Shown: positions 1 to 9,649 of the stretch, piece after piece
How positions within the stretch are numbered: position 1 is the first letter of the stretch
Layout of the letters: each line of letters opens with the position of its first letter
Assembly (NCBI RefSeq): GCF_021390935.1
Contig: NZ_JAJPUI010000003.1
Coordinates: 310,001-374,000, forward strand
Direction: 5' to 3'
Length of the DNA: 64,000 nucleotides
From: Streptomyces sp. CC228A
GTDB taxonomy: Bacteria > Actinomycetota > Actinomycetes > Streptomycetales > Streptomycetaceae
Program-made: the position numbers and the translations under genes
Notes under the pieces: generated by a model
Seen by the model: the letters and a program-made list of their open reading frames with translations, nothing else
Told to the model about the DNA's origin: nothing
Databases searched by the model: none

Positions 1-65
1 GCGGCGGTCACCCACCGCGTCACACCCCGCGCGCCGGTCGGGGGCGATGCGGATAGCGTCGCCGT

Positions 66-802
66 ATGGACGTCGGTTGGGAAGAGTTCGGATGGGAGCG
101 GCTGGCGGAGGGCGTGGGCAGGCGGCGGCTGCCCGGGTGGGACGCCACGGCCGGGCTCGTCGTGGGCGGCACCGCGGCCCTGCTGTTCGACGCGGGCGCC
201 ACGCTGCGTGAGGGCGCGGAGCTGCGTGCACAGGCCCAGGGTCTGCTGGGGGCGGGGCGCCGCGTGACGCACATCGCACTGAGCCATGCCCACTTCGACC
301 ATGTGCTGGGCGCGGCGGCCTTCGCCGGGGCGCAGGTGTTCGGCGCGGTCGGGATGGCGGAGCTGCTGCGGCGGGACCGGGAGGCGCTGCGGGCGGACGC
401 GGTCCGGCACGGGGTGGCGCCGGACGAGGCGGGCGAGGCCGTGGACGTCCTCGTGCACCCGCACCACGTGGTGAGCGGCGAGTGGACCCTCGACCTGGGC
501 GGCCGGCAGGTGCTGCTGGCGAACGCGGGCCCCGGCCACACGGGCCACGACCTGGCCCTGCTGGTGCCCGCGCCCGGCGGGGGCCGCCCGAGGTGGTGTT
601 CTGCGGCGACCTCGTGGAGGAGTCGGACGAGCCGCAGGCCGGCCCTGACGCGGTGCCGTCCTGCTGGCCGGCGGCCCTGGACCGGCTGCTGCAGCTGGGC
701 GGCGAGGACGCGCTGTACGTGCCGGGGCACGGGGCGGTGGTGGACGCGGCGTTCGTCCGCGCCCAACGCGACGCGCTGGCGCGGAGGTTCGGCGTGCGGT
801 GA
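66..802 (+). pseudogene. MBL-fold metallo-hydrolase, frameshifted
   Basis: Metallo-beta-lactamase-fold hydrolase. The metal-binding motif SHAHFDH lies near residue 77, a second ligand segment GPGHTGHD near 160, then FCGDLVEE and a C-terminal PGHG. The reading frame from 66 holds up to about base 585, then sense continues one frame back and ends at 802. The G5 run at 579-583 and the C run at 587-589 are the likely place of one missing base. Uncorrected, the first frame runs on into the next gene and gives a false 524-residue fusion. Substrate unknown; the family covers thioesterases, glyoxalase II-like enzymes and others. The indel is probably a sequencing error, since codon use and motifs are intact on both sides. 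Confidence 0.8.
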
Positions 803-830
803 CGGATCACGGTGCCGTACCGTCGGCGGC

Positions 831-1640
831 ATGCGCCAGTACGACCCCGATCTGACCCCGCCGTGGAAGAAGCAGGCCCCCGCGCCGGAGGTGCCCGCGG
901 AGCCCGACCTGGTGGTGGAGGAGGTGGCGACGGGCTTCTGCGGGGCGGTCGTCCGGTGCGAGGCGGGCGCGGTGACGCTGGAGGACCGGTTCGGCAAGCA
1001 CCGGGTGTTCCCGCTGGTGCCGCGCGGCTTCCTGCTGGAGGGCCGCACCGTCACCCTCGTACGGCCCCGGGGCGCGGTGCCCGCGCGCCCGTCCCGCACC
1101 GCCTCGGGGTCGGTCGCCGTGCCGGGTGCGCGGGCGCGGGTGGCCCGGGCGGGGCGGATCTACGTGGAGGGCCGCCACGACGCCGAGCTGGTCGAGAAGG
1201 TGTGGGGCGACGACCTGCGCGTCGAGGGCGTGGTCGTCGAGTACCTGGAGGGCGTCGACGACCTGCCGGCGGTCGTGCGGGACTTCCGTCCGGGCCCGGA
1301 CGCCCGGCTGGGGGTGCTGGTCGACCATCTGGTGCCGGGTTCGAAGGAGTCGCGGATCGCGGCGTCCGTCACGGACCCGCACGTCCTGGTGGTGGGCCAT
1401 CCGTACGTGGACGTGTGGCAGGCGGTGAAGCCGTCCGCGCTGGGCATCCCGGCCTGGCCGACGGTGCCGCGCGGCCAGGACTGGAAGACCGGCGTGTGCC
1501 GGGCCCTGGGCTGGCCCGCCGGGGACACCGGTGCGGCGTGGCGGCGGATCCTGGCCGCGGTCCACTCGTACAAGGACCTGGAGCCCGAGCTGCTGGGCCG
1601 GGTGGAGCACCTGATCGACTGGGTGACGAGCCCGGCCTGA
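831..1640 (+). CDS. DUF3097 family protein
   Basis: Protein of 269 residues. An N-terminal stretch with a conserved-looking TPPWKKQ motif is followed by a small beta-rich part, then a TOPRIM-like segment (IYVEGRHDAELVEKVWGDDLR, glutamate near residue 115) and a DHLVPGSKE motif near 170. These features fit the actinobacterial DUF3097 family. Biochemical role is not established; the EGxxDAE and DHL acids resemble a TOPRIM metal site, which is inference. ATG 831 is chosen because the upstream continuation of the frame belongs to the shifted hydrolase. The gene is convergent with hemW, from which it is now separated by the IS element. Confidence 0.85.
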   Translation: MRQYDPDLTPPWKKQAPAPEVPAEPDLVVEEVATGFCGAVVRCEAGAVTLEDRFGKHRVFPLVPRGFLLEGRTVTLVRPRGAVPARPSRTASGSVAVPGARARVARAGRIYVEGRHDAELVEKVWGDDLRVEGVVVEYLEGVDDLPAVVRDFRPGPDARLGVLVDHLVPGSKESRIAASVTDPHVLVVGHPYVDVWQAVKPSALGIPAWPTVPRGQDWKTGVCRALGWPAGDTGAAWRRILAAVHSYKDLEPELLGRVEHLIDWVTSPA

Positions 1641-1734
1641 CCCTGTCCCCGAGCGGCACCCCGCCGGGGCGGCGGGGGTCCGGGGCTTGTGGGGCACGGC
1701 CGCCGCCGCGGGGCGGGGCCGCGGCCGACCGCTT

Positions 1735-1782
1735 CGGCGGTACCGGCTGGTCGGCGGTACCGGCTGGTCGGCGGTACCGGCT
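1735..1782. repeat. 17-bp tandem repeat, three copies
   Basis: Unit CGGCGGTACCGGCTGGT at 1735-1751 and 1752-1768; the third copy starts at 1769 and is cut after 14 bases by the left end of the insertion sequence. Each unit contains the palindrome CCGGTACCGG in part (GGTACC). It lies between the convergent DUF3097 gene and hemW, so it could have served as a transcription end, but no U tract is seen. Confidence 0.85.
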
Positions 1783-2754
1783 AGATGAATGAGTCCGATG
1801 TTCGTGCTGGTCGCGACCATGGCGAAGGGCGCCCGTTGGTCAGTGTGTGAAGACAAACCTGGACGCCCTTCTGGCGGCACTGTACGTGTTCATCGACGAC
1901 CATGTGGCGCCTTGTCGCCGGATCGGGCGACCCCCGAAACTGACGGACGCCGAACTGCTGTGCCTGGCGGTCGCCCAGGTCCTGCTCGGTTTTCCCTCGG
2001 CCCGGCACTGGATCCGCTTCGCCCACGCCCGCCTCGGCCACCTGTTCCGCTACCTGCCCCAGCAGTCCGCCTACAACAAGCGCCTCAACGCCGCAGGCCC
2101 CCTGATCAGCCGCGTGATCGAGGCACTGGCCCGGCAGGTGCCGACCTGGAACGACGACCTGCGGCTGATCGACTCCACCCCGCTGCCCTGCGCGGCCTCC
2201 CGCGAGACCGTCAAACGCTCCGACCTGGCCGGACACTGCGGGTACGGCTACTGCCGCAGCCACTCCCGCTTCTTCTGGGGCTTCCGCCTCTACCTGGTCA
2301 CCACCGCCGAAGGCATGCCCGTCACCTGGTGCCTGGCCAACCCCAAGATCGGCGAACGGGAGGTGATGGCCGCGCTACTCGAACGCGACCACCACCTCGT
2401 CCGCCAAGGACAGGTGATCCTCGCCGACAAGGGCTTCGCCGGGAAGGAGTTCGAAGCGTTCTGCTCCGAGCGGCTCGGGGTTCATCTGGTGCGGCCGGAC
2501 CGCGAGGACGAACCGGCCCGGCACGGAAAGATCGCCCGGGTCCGGCAGTGGATCGAAGCCGTCATCGACACCCTCAAGGGCCAGCTCAGCCTCGAACAGC
2601 ACGGCGGCAGAACCCCGGCCGGAGTCTTCGCCCGCACCGGCCAACGACTCCTCGCCCTCGCCGCCGGCATCTGGCACAACTGGGCCACCAACGCCCCCGT
2701 CAAGCGATCACTGATCGCCTACGACCACTGAAGACATCGGACTCATTCATCTAG
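1781..2754 (+). mobile_element. IS982-family insertion sequence, apparently intact
   Basis: About 970 bp with perfect 21-base inverted ends: CTAGATGAATGAGTCCGATGT at 1781-1801 and its reverse complement at 2734-2754. The outer CTAG is its own complement, so it can equally be a 4-bp target duplication, leaving 17-bp terminal repeats. Removing the element plus one CTAG restores ...GGTACCGGCTAGTCGACC..., which continues the 17-bp tandem repeat and supplies the natural TAG stop of hemW; this favours CTAG as target site. One transposase gene fills the element. Size and protein fit IS982; no passenger genes. Confidence 0.9.
1847..2731 (+). CDS. IS982 family transposase
   Basis: Full-length transposase of 294 residues. 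The DDE triad is visible: Asp in LIDSTPLPC (about residue 108), Asp in ILADKGF (about 184) and Glu in RQWIEAVIDTLKGQL (about 233). The YGYCRSHSRFFWG block and the C-terminal KRSLIAYDH are typical of Streptomyces IS982 members. The start is an ATG about 66 bases inside the left inverted repeat; GTGTG overlaps just upstream. No frameshift or stop interrupts it, so the element could still move. Confidence 0.92.
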   Translation: MKTNLDALLAALYVFIDDHVAPCRRIGRPPKLTDAELLCLAVAQVLLGFPSARHWIRFAHARLGHLFRYLPQQSAYNKRLNAAGPLISRVIEALARQVPTWNDDLRLIDSTPLPCAASRETVKRSDLAGHCGYGYCRSHSRFFWGFRLYLVTTAEGMPVTWCLANPKIGEREVMAALLERDHHLVRQGQVILADKGFAGKEFEAFCSERLGVHLVRPDREDEPARHGKIARVRQWIEAVIDTLKGQLSLEQHGGRTPAGVFARTGQRLLALAAGIWHNWATNAPVKRSLIAYDH

Positions 2755-3992
2755 TCGACCAGGTCGCGGACCACCGCGTCCGCCAGCAGGCGGCCGCGCA
2801 GGGTCAGGACCGCGCGTCCCTCCGCGTACGGACCCGGATCGAGGAGTCCGTCCCGTACGGCGCGCTCGGCGGCGGCCTGCCCCGCGGGCTTCAGCAGGGT
2901 CAGCTCGCAGCCTTCCCGCAGGCGCAGCTCCAGCAGGATGCGCTCCACGCGGCGGTCCTCGTCGGACAGCAGCTCCCGCCCAGCGCCGGGCGAGCGGCCC
3001 CCGGCGAGGGCGGCGGCGTAGGCGCCGGGGTGCTTCACGTTCCACCAGCGGACCCCGCCGACGTGGCTGTGGGCTCCCGGGCCCGCGCCCCACCAGTCGG
3101 CGCCGCGCCAGTACAGCTCGTTGTGCAGGCAGCGCCCCGCCTCGCTGGTGGCCCAGTTCGACACCTCGTACCACTGGAAGCCGGCAGCGGTGAGGGCGGA
3201 CTCGGCGATCAGGTACCGGTCCGCGTGCACGTCGTCGTCGGTCATCGGGACCTCGCCGCGCCGGATGCGGTGGGCGAGCCGGGTGCCTTCCTCGACGATG
3301 AGGGCGTACGCGGAGACGTGGTCGGGGCCGGCGCCGATGGCGGCGTCCAGGGAGGCGCGCCAGTCGTCGTCACTCTCACCGGGGGTTCCGTAGATCAGGT
3401 CGAGGTTGACGTGGTCGAACCCGGCGGCGCGGGCCTCGGCGACGCAGGCTTCGGGGCGGCCGGGGGTGTGGGTCCGGTCGAGCACCTGCAGCACGTGCGG
3501 GCGGGCCGACTGCATGCCGAAGGAGATCCGGTTGAATCCGCCCTCGCGGAGCGCGGCGAGGTAGGCCGGGTCGACGGAGTCGGGGTTGGCCTCGGTGGTG
3601 ACCTCGGCGTCGTCGGCGAGCCCGAACTCGTCCCGGACGGCGGTGAGCATCCGTACGAGGTCGGCGGCGTCGAGCAGGGTCGGCGTGCCGCCGCCGACGA
3701 AGACGGTCCGCACGGGCCTGGGGTCGTCGCCCAGGACCTTGCGGGCGAGCCGGACCTCGTCGGCCAGGGTCGCCGCGTAGTTGTCGCGGGAGGCGAGGAC
3801 ACCGCCGGAGCCGCGCAGCTCGGTGGCGGTGTAGGTGTTGAAGTCGCAGTAGCCGCAGCGGGTCGCGCAGTACGGCACGTGCAGGTAGAACCCGAGGGGC
3901 CGCTGGGCGGCCCCGTGGAGGGCCGACGGGGGCAGTGACCCGTCCTCGGGCACGGGCTCGCCGTCGGGCAGTACGGAAGGCATGGGGTCCAT
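2751..3992 (-). CDS. hemW: HemW-type radical SAM protein
   Basis: HemW, formerly called oxygen-independent coproporphyrinogen III oxidase, is a radical SAM protein thought to act as a haem chaperone. The 413-residue product has the cluster motif CATRCGYC near residue 42, followed by the GGGTPTLL SAM-binding motif near 101 and the EANPDS and ISFGMQS blocks. The C-terminal HemW domain is present. Cysteine spacing CxxxCxxC is the canonical one. ATG 3992 and ATG 3983 are both possible starts; the second is the commoner form in related proteins. The TAG stop overlaps the CTAG at the right border of the IS element, so the protein is not truncated by the insertion, although the old downstream region is displaced. 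Confidence 0.93.
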   Translation of the reverse strand: MDPMPSVLPDGEPVPEDGSLPPSALHGAAQRPLGFYLHVPYCATRCGYCDFNTYTATELRGSGGVLASRDNYAATLADEVRLARKVLGDDPRPVRTVFVGGGTPTLLDAADLVRMLTAVRDEFGLADDAEVTTEANPDSVDPAYLAALREGGFNRISFGMQSARPHVLQVLDRTHTPGRPEACVAEARAAGFDHVNLDLIYGTPGESDDDWRASLDAAIGAGPDHVSAYALIVEEGTRLAHRIRRGEVPMTDDDVHADRYLIAESALTAAGFQWYEVSNWATSEAGRCLHNELYWRGADWWGAGPGAHSHVGGVRWWNVKHPGAYAAALAGGRSPGAGRELLSDEDRRVERILLELRLREGCELTLLKPAGQAAAERAVRDGLLDPGPYAEGRAVLTLRGRLLADAVVRDLVD

Positions 3993-4619
3993 TGTCCGTC
4001 ACCCCGCCGGAAGCGGGCGGCGGACCCGGAGCACGCCGCCAGGCCCCGCGTCCCGGGGGCGGGGGCCGGGGCATCCCCGCCGCAGGCCGGCGTGGGCGGC
4101 CGTCACCCCGGCGCGATCGGGCGGCGGGCCCGGAGCACGCCGTCAGGCCCCGCGTCCCGGGCGCCGGGGCACCCCCGCCGCAGGCCGGGGCGTGGGCGGG
4201 GTCGGGGCAGCGCTCAGCGCGGTACCCCGGGGCGTTGGCCCGGTGCGGCCCGCAGGGGCTGCGACCGGCGGGCCGTGCGCCCCCGGCCGCAGGGCCTGGA
4301 CGGACCACCCCTCGGGGGCAGGCAGGCAGGCGTGCCGGGCCGGTTGCCCGAGCCACGGGAAGGGCAGCCGGATGTCGTCGGGCCTGCCCGCGGGCGCGCA
4401 CACCCCAGGCAGAACGGGGCAGGCGGGGGCGGCGGGTGGCGGTGGCCGACACGGGGGCGGGGTGGGCCGTGGGGGCCGACACGGGCGCGGCTGCGGGTGG
4501 CGGTGGCCGACACGGGGGCGTGCGGGGTTGGGGGCCCGCACGGCGCGCGAGCTGCTCCGGGTGCCCGGGGCACGCCCCGGCACCCGGGAGCCGCCCCCGC
4601 GCCCCCGCCCCGCCGGGGT
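3993..4619. repeat. GC-rich intergenic spacer with duplicated blocks
   Basis: No gene is supported in these 627 bases. Two imperfect copies of a roughly 70-bp block (ggcgg-acccggagcacgcc ... ccccgccgcaggcc) lie at about 4015-4085 and 4125-4190. A second family, GGTGGCCGACACGGGGGCG, occurs at about 4440-4458 and 4503-4521 with a diverged copy between them. Open frames on both strands here are GC-driven and have no recognisable protein. Confidence 0.7.
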
Positions 4620-6509
4620 TCAGGCCTCGCGGGCGCCCTCGTACATCTCCTCGATCAGGGCCTTGTACTCCCGCTCGACGACCGGGCGCTTCAGCTTCAG
4701 GCTGGGGGTGAGCTCGCCGTGCTCGACGTCGAGGTCGCGCGGCAGCAGCCGGAACTTCTTGATCGTCTGCCAGCGCTGCAGGTTCGCGTTGAGCCGGTCC
4801 ACGTACCCCTGCACCATGTCCTTCACCTGCTGCGTCGCCACGAGCTCGGCGTACGGCCTGCCGCCGAGGCCGTGCTCAGTGGCCCAGCCCGTCAGCGCGG
4901 CCTCGTCGAGCGCGATGAGGGCGGTGCAGTAGTTCCGGTCGGCGCCGAGGACGACGATGTTGGACACGAAGGGGCAGACCGCCTTGAACGAGCCCTCGAT
5001 CTCGGTCGGCGCGATGTACTTGCCGCCGGACGTCTTGAACAGGTCCTTCTTGCGGTCGGTGATCCTGAGGTAGCCGTCGGCTGACAGCTCGCCGATGTCA
5101 CCGGTGTGGAACCAGCCGTCCGGCTCCAGCACCTCCGCGGTCTTCTCCGGCAGCTTGTGGTAGCCCTGCATGATGCCGGGGCCGCGCAGCAGCACCTCGC
5201 CGTCGTCGGCGATGCGGACCTCGCAGCCGGGCAGCGGCTTGCCGACGGTGCCGGTGCGGTACGCCTCACCCGGGTTGACGAAGCTGGCGGCACTGGACTC
5301 CGTGAGGCCGTAGCCCTCCAGGATGTGGATGCCGGCTCCGGAGAAGAAGTACCCGATCTCCGGCGCCAGCGCGACCGAGCCGGAGATGGCGGCGCGCAGC
5401 CGCCCGCCGAACGCCTGGCGCAGCTTGGAGTAGACGAGGGCGTCGGCGACCTTGTGCTTGGCGGTGAGGGCGAACGGCGCCGATGCCTTGCCGGTGCGGC
5501 GGTAGCTGTCCTGGCTGGCCTTGGCGTACTCGCGGGCGACCCCCGCGGCCCACTGGAAGATCTTGTACTTGGCGGGGCCGCCGGCGCGGGCCTTGGCGGC
5601 GACGCCGTTGTACACCTTCTCGAAGATGCGCGGGACGGCCGCCATGTAGGTCGGCTGGACCACCGGCAGGTTTTCGATGATCTTGTCGATGCGGCCGTCG
5701 ACGGCCGTGACATGGCCGACTTCGATCTGCCCGGAGAGCAGCACCTTGCCGAAGACGTGGGCGAGGGGCAGCCACAGGTACTGCACGTCGTCCTCGCGGA
5801 CGAGCCCGGTCGCGGCGATGGCCTTGGCCATGTACGACCAGTTGTCGTGCGGGAGGCGCACACCCTTGGGGCGGCCGGTGGTGCCGGAGGTGTAGATGAG
5901 GGTGGCGAGCTGGTCGGAGCTGATCGCGGCGACCCGCTCCTTCACCGCGTCGGGGCGCTTCTCCAGGTACGCCTTGCCGCGGCGCTCCAGCTCGTCGAGG
6001 CTGACGACCCAGCCCTCCGGGTCGCCCTCGGCGGGTGCGGCGTCGGCCGCGTCGATCACCACGACGTGGTGGAGGTCCGGCAGGTCGGCGCGGCGCTCGC
6101 GGGCCTTGGCGAGCTGGGCGGCGTCCTCGGCGATGAGGACGCGGCTCTCGGAGTCGGAGAGGATGAACGCCGACTCCTCGGCGTTCGTCTGCGGGTAGAC
6201 GGTGGTCGTGGCGGCGCCCGCGCACATGATGGCGAGGTCGCTGAGGATCCACTCCACGCGGGTGCCGGAGGCGAGGGCCACGCGCTCCTCGGGCCGGACG
6301 CCGAGGTCCACGAGGCCGGCGGCGAGGGCGTAGACGCGGTCGGCGGCCTGGCCCCAGCTGAGCGACTTCCAGGCGTCGGGGCCCTGGCCGGACGGGTCCG
6401 GCACCGGGTAGCGGAAGGCTTCCGCGTCCGGGGTCCGCGCCACGCGCTCAAGGAAGAGGGTCGCCACGGAGGGCGGCCGGTTCTCGATCTGGGTCTGGGT
6501 GTCGCTCAC
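4620..6509 (-). CDS. Long-chain fatty acid-CoA ligase (AMP-dependent)
   Basis: Adenylate-forming enzyme of 629 residues that activates a fatty acid to acyl-AMP and then acyl-CoA. The P-loop-like signature LIYTSGTTGRPKG lies near residue 207, the GYGLTESS motif near 398, and the C-terminal hinge ITDRKKDLFKTSGGKYIAP near 503, with the catalytic lysine region following. Length and the N-terminal SVATLFLERV opening match the bacterial FAA1/FadD15-like long-chain group. GTG 6509 is supported by a GGAGGA ribosome site 6-7 bases upstream. It stands alone between hemW and lepA. Substrate chain length cannot be read from sequence. Confidence 0.9.
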   Translation of the reverse strand: MSDTQTQIENRPPSVATLFLERVARTPDAEAFRYPVPDPSGQGPDAWKSLSWGQAADRVYALAAGLVDLGVRPEERVALASGTRVEWILSDLAIMCAGAATTTVYPQTNAEESAFILSDSESRVLIAEDAAQLAKARERRADLPDLHHVVVIDAADAAPAEGDPEGWVVSLDELERRGKAYLEKRPDAVKERVAAISSDQLATLIYTSGTTGRPKGVRLPHDNWSYMAKAIAATGLVREDDVQYLWLPLAHVFGKVLLSGQIEVGHVTAVDGRIDKIIENLPVVQPTYMAAVPRIFEKVYNGVAAKARAGGPAKYKIFQWAAGVAREYAKASQDSYRRTGKASAPFALTAKHKVADALVYSKLRQAFGGRLRAAISGSVALAPEIGYFFSGAGIHILEGYGLTESSAASFVNPGEAYRTGTVGKPLPGCEVRIADDGEVLLRGPGIMQGYHKLPEKTAEVLEPDGWFHTGDIGELSADGYLRITDRKKDLFKTSGGKYIAPTEIEGSFKAVCPFVSNIVVLGADRNYCTALIALDEAALTGWATEHGLGGRPYAELVATQQVKDMVQGYVDRLNANLQRWQTIKKFRLLPRDLDVEHGELTPSLKLKRPVVEREYKALIEEMYEGAREA

Positions 6510-6851
6510 GGCGTCCTCCGGTGGGCCTGGGGCAGGACCGCTGACTGGGGCGGGGGCGGCGGCTCTGGCTCCGCACCACGCGCTGTCGTGCTGTCGGCGT
6601 ACTGTTCGACCGGCTGTTTAACTCGCGAGTAACCGCGAGCGGGATCAGGTTAGAGCGCTGCGCCCCGCCACGTAAGGGTCTGTGGACGCCTGGTTCATAC
6701 CCGGTTCATAACGAGTGTGGCGCGGCGGTGAAAAGACGGAAGCGCCCGTCCGCCATCCGAACGAGCGCCTCCGGTCCCTACCGGTCGGTACAGCCCTGCT
6801 CCCGGTCGGCCGCGCCCACGGGGCGCGGCCGATGCCGGGGCGGCCGTACCG
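6510..6851. promoter_or_regulatory. Upstream region of the acyl-CoA ligase with palindrome
   Basis: Between lepA stop and the ligase start. It contains the perfect 10-bp palindrome ACTCGCGAGT at 6621-6630 set in a short AT-richer stretch (ctgttta...aacc), placed about 110 bases upstream of the ligase start, where a repressor operator would be expected. Two direct GGTTCATA copies occur at about 6692-6710. No gene is seen. The operator role is inference. Confidence 0.4.
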
Positions 6852-8720
6852 CTACTTCTTGCCCTTGCCCGCGGACTCGTCGCTGGACAGCACCGCGATG
6901 AAGGCATCCTGCGGGACCTCCACCGAGCCGACCATCTTCATCCGCTTCTTGCCTTCCTTCTGCTTCTCCAGCAGCTTGCGCTTACGGGAGATGTCACCGC
7001 CGTAGCACTTGGCGAGGACGTCCTTGCGGATGGCGCGGATGGTCTCGCGGGCGATGACCCGCGAACCGATCGCCGCCTGCACGGGCACCTCGAACGCCTG
7101 CCGCGGGATGAGCTCCTTGAGCTTGGCCACGAGCCGCACGCCGTACGCGTACGCCTGGTCCTTGTGGGTGATCGCGGAGAACGCGTCCACCTTGTCGCCG
7201 TGCAGCAGGATGTCGACCTTGACGAGGGAGCTGCTCTGCTCGCCGGTGGGCTCGTAGTCCAGCGAGGCGTAACCGCGGGTCTTGGACTTCAGCTGGTCGA
7301 AGAAGTCGAAGACGATCTCGGCGAGGGGCAGCGTGTAGCGGATCTCGACGCGGTCCTCGGAGAGGTAGTCCATGCCGAGGAGGGTGCCCCGGCGGTTCTG
7401 GCAGAGCTCCATGATCGAGCCGATGAACTCGGAGGGCGCGAGGATCGTGGCGCGCACGACCGGCTCGTACACCTCGCTGATCTTGCCCTCGGGGAACTCG
7501 CTCGGGTTGGTGACGATGTGCTCCTCGCCGTCCTCCATGACGACGCGGTAGACCACGTTCGGGGCGGTGGCGATCAGGTCGAGGCCGAACTCGCGCTCCA
7601 GGCGCTCCCGGATCACATCGAGGTGCAGCAGGCCGAGGAAGCCCACGCGGAAGCCGAAGCCGAGAGCCGCGGAGGTCTCCGGCTCGTAGACCAGCGCCGC
7701 GTCGTTGAGCTGCAGCTTGTCGAGCGCGTCGCGCAGCTCCGGGTAGTCGGAGCCGTCGAGCGGGTAGAGGCCGGAGAACACCATCGGCTTGGGGTCCTTG
7801 TAGCCGCCGAGCGCCTCCGTGGCGCCCTTCGACTGGCTGGTGATGGTGTCACCGACCTTGGACTGGCGGACGTCCTTCACACCGGTGATCAGGTAGCCCA
7901 CCTCGCCGACGCCGAGGCCGTCGGCGGCGAGCATCTCGGGGGAGTTGGTGCCGATCTCCAGCAGCTCGTGGGTGGCGCCGGTCGACATCATCCGGATGCG
8001 CTCGCGCTTGTTGAGCTGGCCGTCGACGACCCGGACGTACGTCACGACGCCGCGGTAGGAGTCGTACACGGAGTCGAAGATCATCGCGCGCGCGGGGGCG
8101 TCCGCGACACCGACCGGGGCCGGGACCTCCCGCACGACCCGGTTGAGCACCGCGTCGACGTTGAGGCCGGTCTTGGCGGAGACGCGCAGCACGTTCTCCG
8201 GGTCGCAGCCCACGAGGTTCGCGAGCTCCTCCGCGAACTTCTCCGGCTGCGCTGCCGGAAGGTCGATCTTGTTGAGGACCGGGATGATCGTGAGGTCGTT
8301 CTCCATCGCCAGGTAGAGGTTGGCGAGGGTCTGGGCCTCGATGCCCTGCGCGGCGTCGACCAGCAGGATCGTGCCCTCGCACGCGGCGAGCGAACGCGAC
8401 ACCTCGTACGTGAAGTCCACGTGGCCCGGGGTGTCGATCATGTTGAGGATGTGGGTCTTCCCCTGGTGCTCGCCCTCGGTGGGCGCCCAGGGAAGACGGA
8501 CGGCCTGGGACTTGATCGTGATGCCGCGCTCGCGCTCGATGTCCATGCGGTCGAGGTACTGAGCGCGCATCTGCCGCTGCTCGACCACACCGGTGAGCTG
8601 GAGCATCCGGTCGGCGAGAGTCGACTTGCCGTGGTCGATGTGCGCGATGATGCAGAAGTTGCGGATCAGCGCCGGGTCGGTACGGCTCGGCTCGGGCACG
8701 TGGCTAGGGGTCGCGGGCAC
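6852..8720 (-). CDS. lepA: Elongation factor 4 (LepA)
   Basis: Translational GTPase of 622 residues, the expected length. G1 motif AHIDHGKST begins near residue 26, G2 region RGITIKSQ near 65, DTPGH near 97, and NKID near 151. The LepA-specific C-terminal domain ends in a lysine-rich tail. EF4 acts on ribosomes, proposed to back-translocate or remodel stalled complexes and to help 30S biogenesis. GTG 8720 has an AGGA site about 7 bases upstream. It is divergent from rpsT, an arrangement typical of actinobacteria. Confidence 0.97.
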   Translation of the reverse strand: MPATPSHVPEPSRTDPALIRNFCIIAHIDHGKSTLADRMLQLTGVVEQRQMRAQYLDRMDIERERGITIKSQAVRLPWAPTEGEHQGKTHILNMIDTPGHVDFTYEVSRSLAACEGTILLVDAAQGIEAQTLANLYLAMENDLTIIPVLNKIDLPAAQPEKFAEELANLVGCDPENVLRVSAKTGLNVDAVLNRVVREVPAPVGVADAPARAMIFDSVYDSYRGVVTYVRVVDGQLNKRERIRMMSTGATHELLEIGTNSPEMLAADGLGVGEVGYLITGVKDVRQSKVGDTITSQSKGATEALGGYKDPKPMVFSGLYPLDGSDYPELRDALDKLQLNDAALVYEPETSAALGFGFRVGFLGLLHLDVIRERLEREFGLDLIATAPNVVYRVVMEDGEEHIVTNPSEFPEGKISEVYEPVVRATILAPSEFIGSIMELCQNRRGTLLGMDYLSEDRVEIRYTLPLAEIVFDFFDQLKSKTRGYASLDYEPTGEQSSSLVKVDILLHGDKVDAFSAITHKDQAYAYGVRLVAKLKELIPRQAFEVPVQAAIGSRVIARETIRAIRKDVLAKCYGGDISRKRKLLEKQKEGKKRMKMVGSVEVPQDAFIAVLSSDESAGKGKK

Positions 8721-8840
8721 GCAGGGTCCTGATTCTCGAGACGCCTGGCAGGCTCGCCGGGGTCTCTGCTCGGTCTACTCGGGTCTACGTCGGGTCGATG
8801 ATGGGTTCCATGGTCCCACGGACGGGGACCGGCACACGGT

Positions 8841-8870
8841 TTGGGCCGCCATGAGGGCTGCTGGTAGCTT
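8841..8870 (+). promoter_or_regulatory. Candidate rpsT promoter
   Basis: TTGGGC at 8841-8846, an 18-base spacer, and TAGCTT at 8865-8870, about 75 bases upstream of the rpsT start. This is close to the vegetative sigma consensus of streptomycetes. A short GC stem (GCCCC...GGGGC) lies between it and the start. Confidence 0.5.
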
Positions 8871-8946
8871 AGGTAGCTGTGTCTCGTGCCCCCTTTCGGT
8901 ACGGGGCGTGATCGAAGAATCCTTACGAACCTGAAAAGGCTCTTTC

Positions 8947-9213
8947 GTGGCGAACATCAAGTCCCAGATGAAGCGGATCAAGACGAACGAGAAGGCGCGC
9001 CTGCGTAACAAGGCCGTCAAGTCGTCGCTCAAGACCGCGCTCCGCAAGGCCCGTGAGGCTGCTGCTTCCGGCGACGTCGAGAAGGCCACCGTGGCCGCTC
9101 GCGAGGCCGCCCGCAAGCTCGACAAGGCCGTCTCCAAGGGTGTCATCCACAAGAACCAGGCCGCCAACAAGAAGTCGGCGATCGCTTCCCAGGCTGCCTC
9201 CCTCAAGGGCTGA
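8947..9213 (+). CDS. rpsT: 30S ribosomal protein S20
   Basis: Small basic protein of 88 residues binding 16S rRNA in the body of the 30S subunit. The opening [10 protein letters not shown], the [15 protein letters not shown] helix and the ending [14 protein letters not shown] are diagnostic. Start is GTG 8947 preceded by GAAAAGG. It is monocistronic and divergent from lepA; two hairpins follow it. Confidence 0.97.
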   Translation: MANIKSQMKRIKTNEKARLRNKAVKSSLKTALRKAREAAASGDVEKATVAAREAARKLDKAVSKGVIHKNQAANKKSAIASQAASLKG

Positions 9214-9349
9214 GCACTGAACCCTCCGGGGGCGACCCCGGAACCGGCGCCCACCCCACGGGCCGACGCCCCGGGGTGACCGACCGGACGACTTGATCGC
9301 CGGACGGGGTCCAGCGGGCCCTCTCTACCACGCTCCCGACCGGCACCCC

Positions 9350-9452
9350 GAGCCCGTACGCGGCCTGCGTTCGCCACGCGGGTACGGGCTCAGCATCGTG
9401 AACCGAAGGCCCCGAGGCCGCTCCTTCCCCAGGACGGCCCCGGGGCCTTCGG
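9350..9452. terminator. Two hairpins between rpsT and holA
   Basis: First hairpin: GAGCCCGTAC at 9350-9359 pairs with GTACGGGCTC at 9382-9391. Second: 9403-9420 pairs with 9435-9452, 17 of 18 positions, core CCGAAGGCCCCG/CGGGGCCTTCGG, 14-base loop. No long U run, which is usual in this genus. Placed between convergent rpsT and holA, so likely used in both directions. Confidence 0.65.
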
Positions 9453-9649
9453 CATGCCGGAAACCCCTGAGTCCGCCGGGACCGTTCTTGCTGTCCGTCG
9501 CTCACGTCCGCGGGTGGCTGCTGCGACGCCGCCGTACGGGGCCGGGCCGCGCGTCCGCGAGGAGGCGTCGGGGCGGTCGCGCCCACGAGCCGGGCCCGGG
9601 CGGCGAGGGAGCGGGGCGCCAGGGGCGCAAGGTGGTGCGCCCGGCAGGC

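Noticed and set aside
66..1640. One 524-residue fusion of hydrolase and DUF3097
   Set aside because: The central third has no protein sense; it is produced by a one-base shift that lets the first frame run into the second gene.
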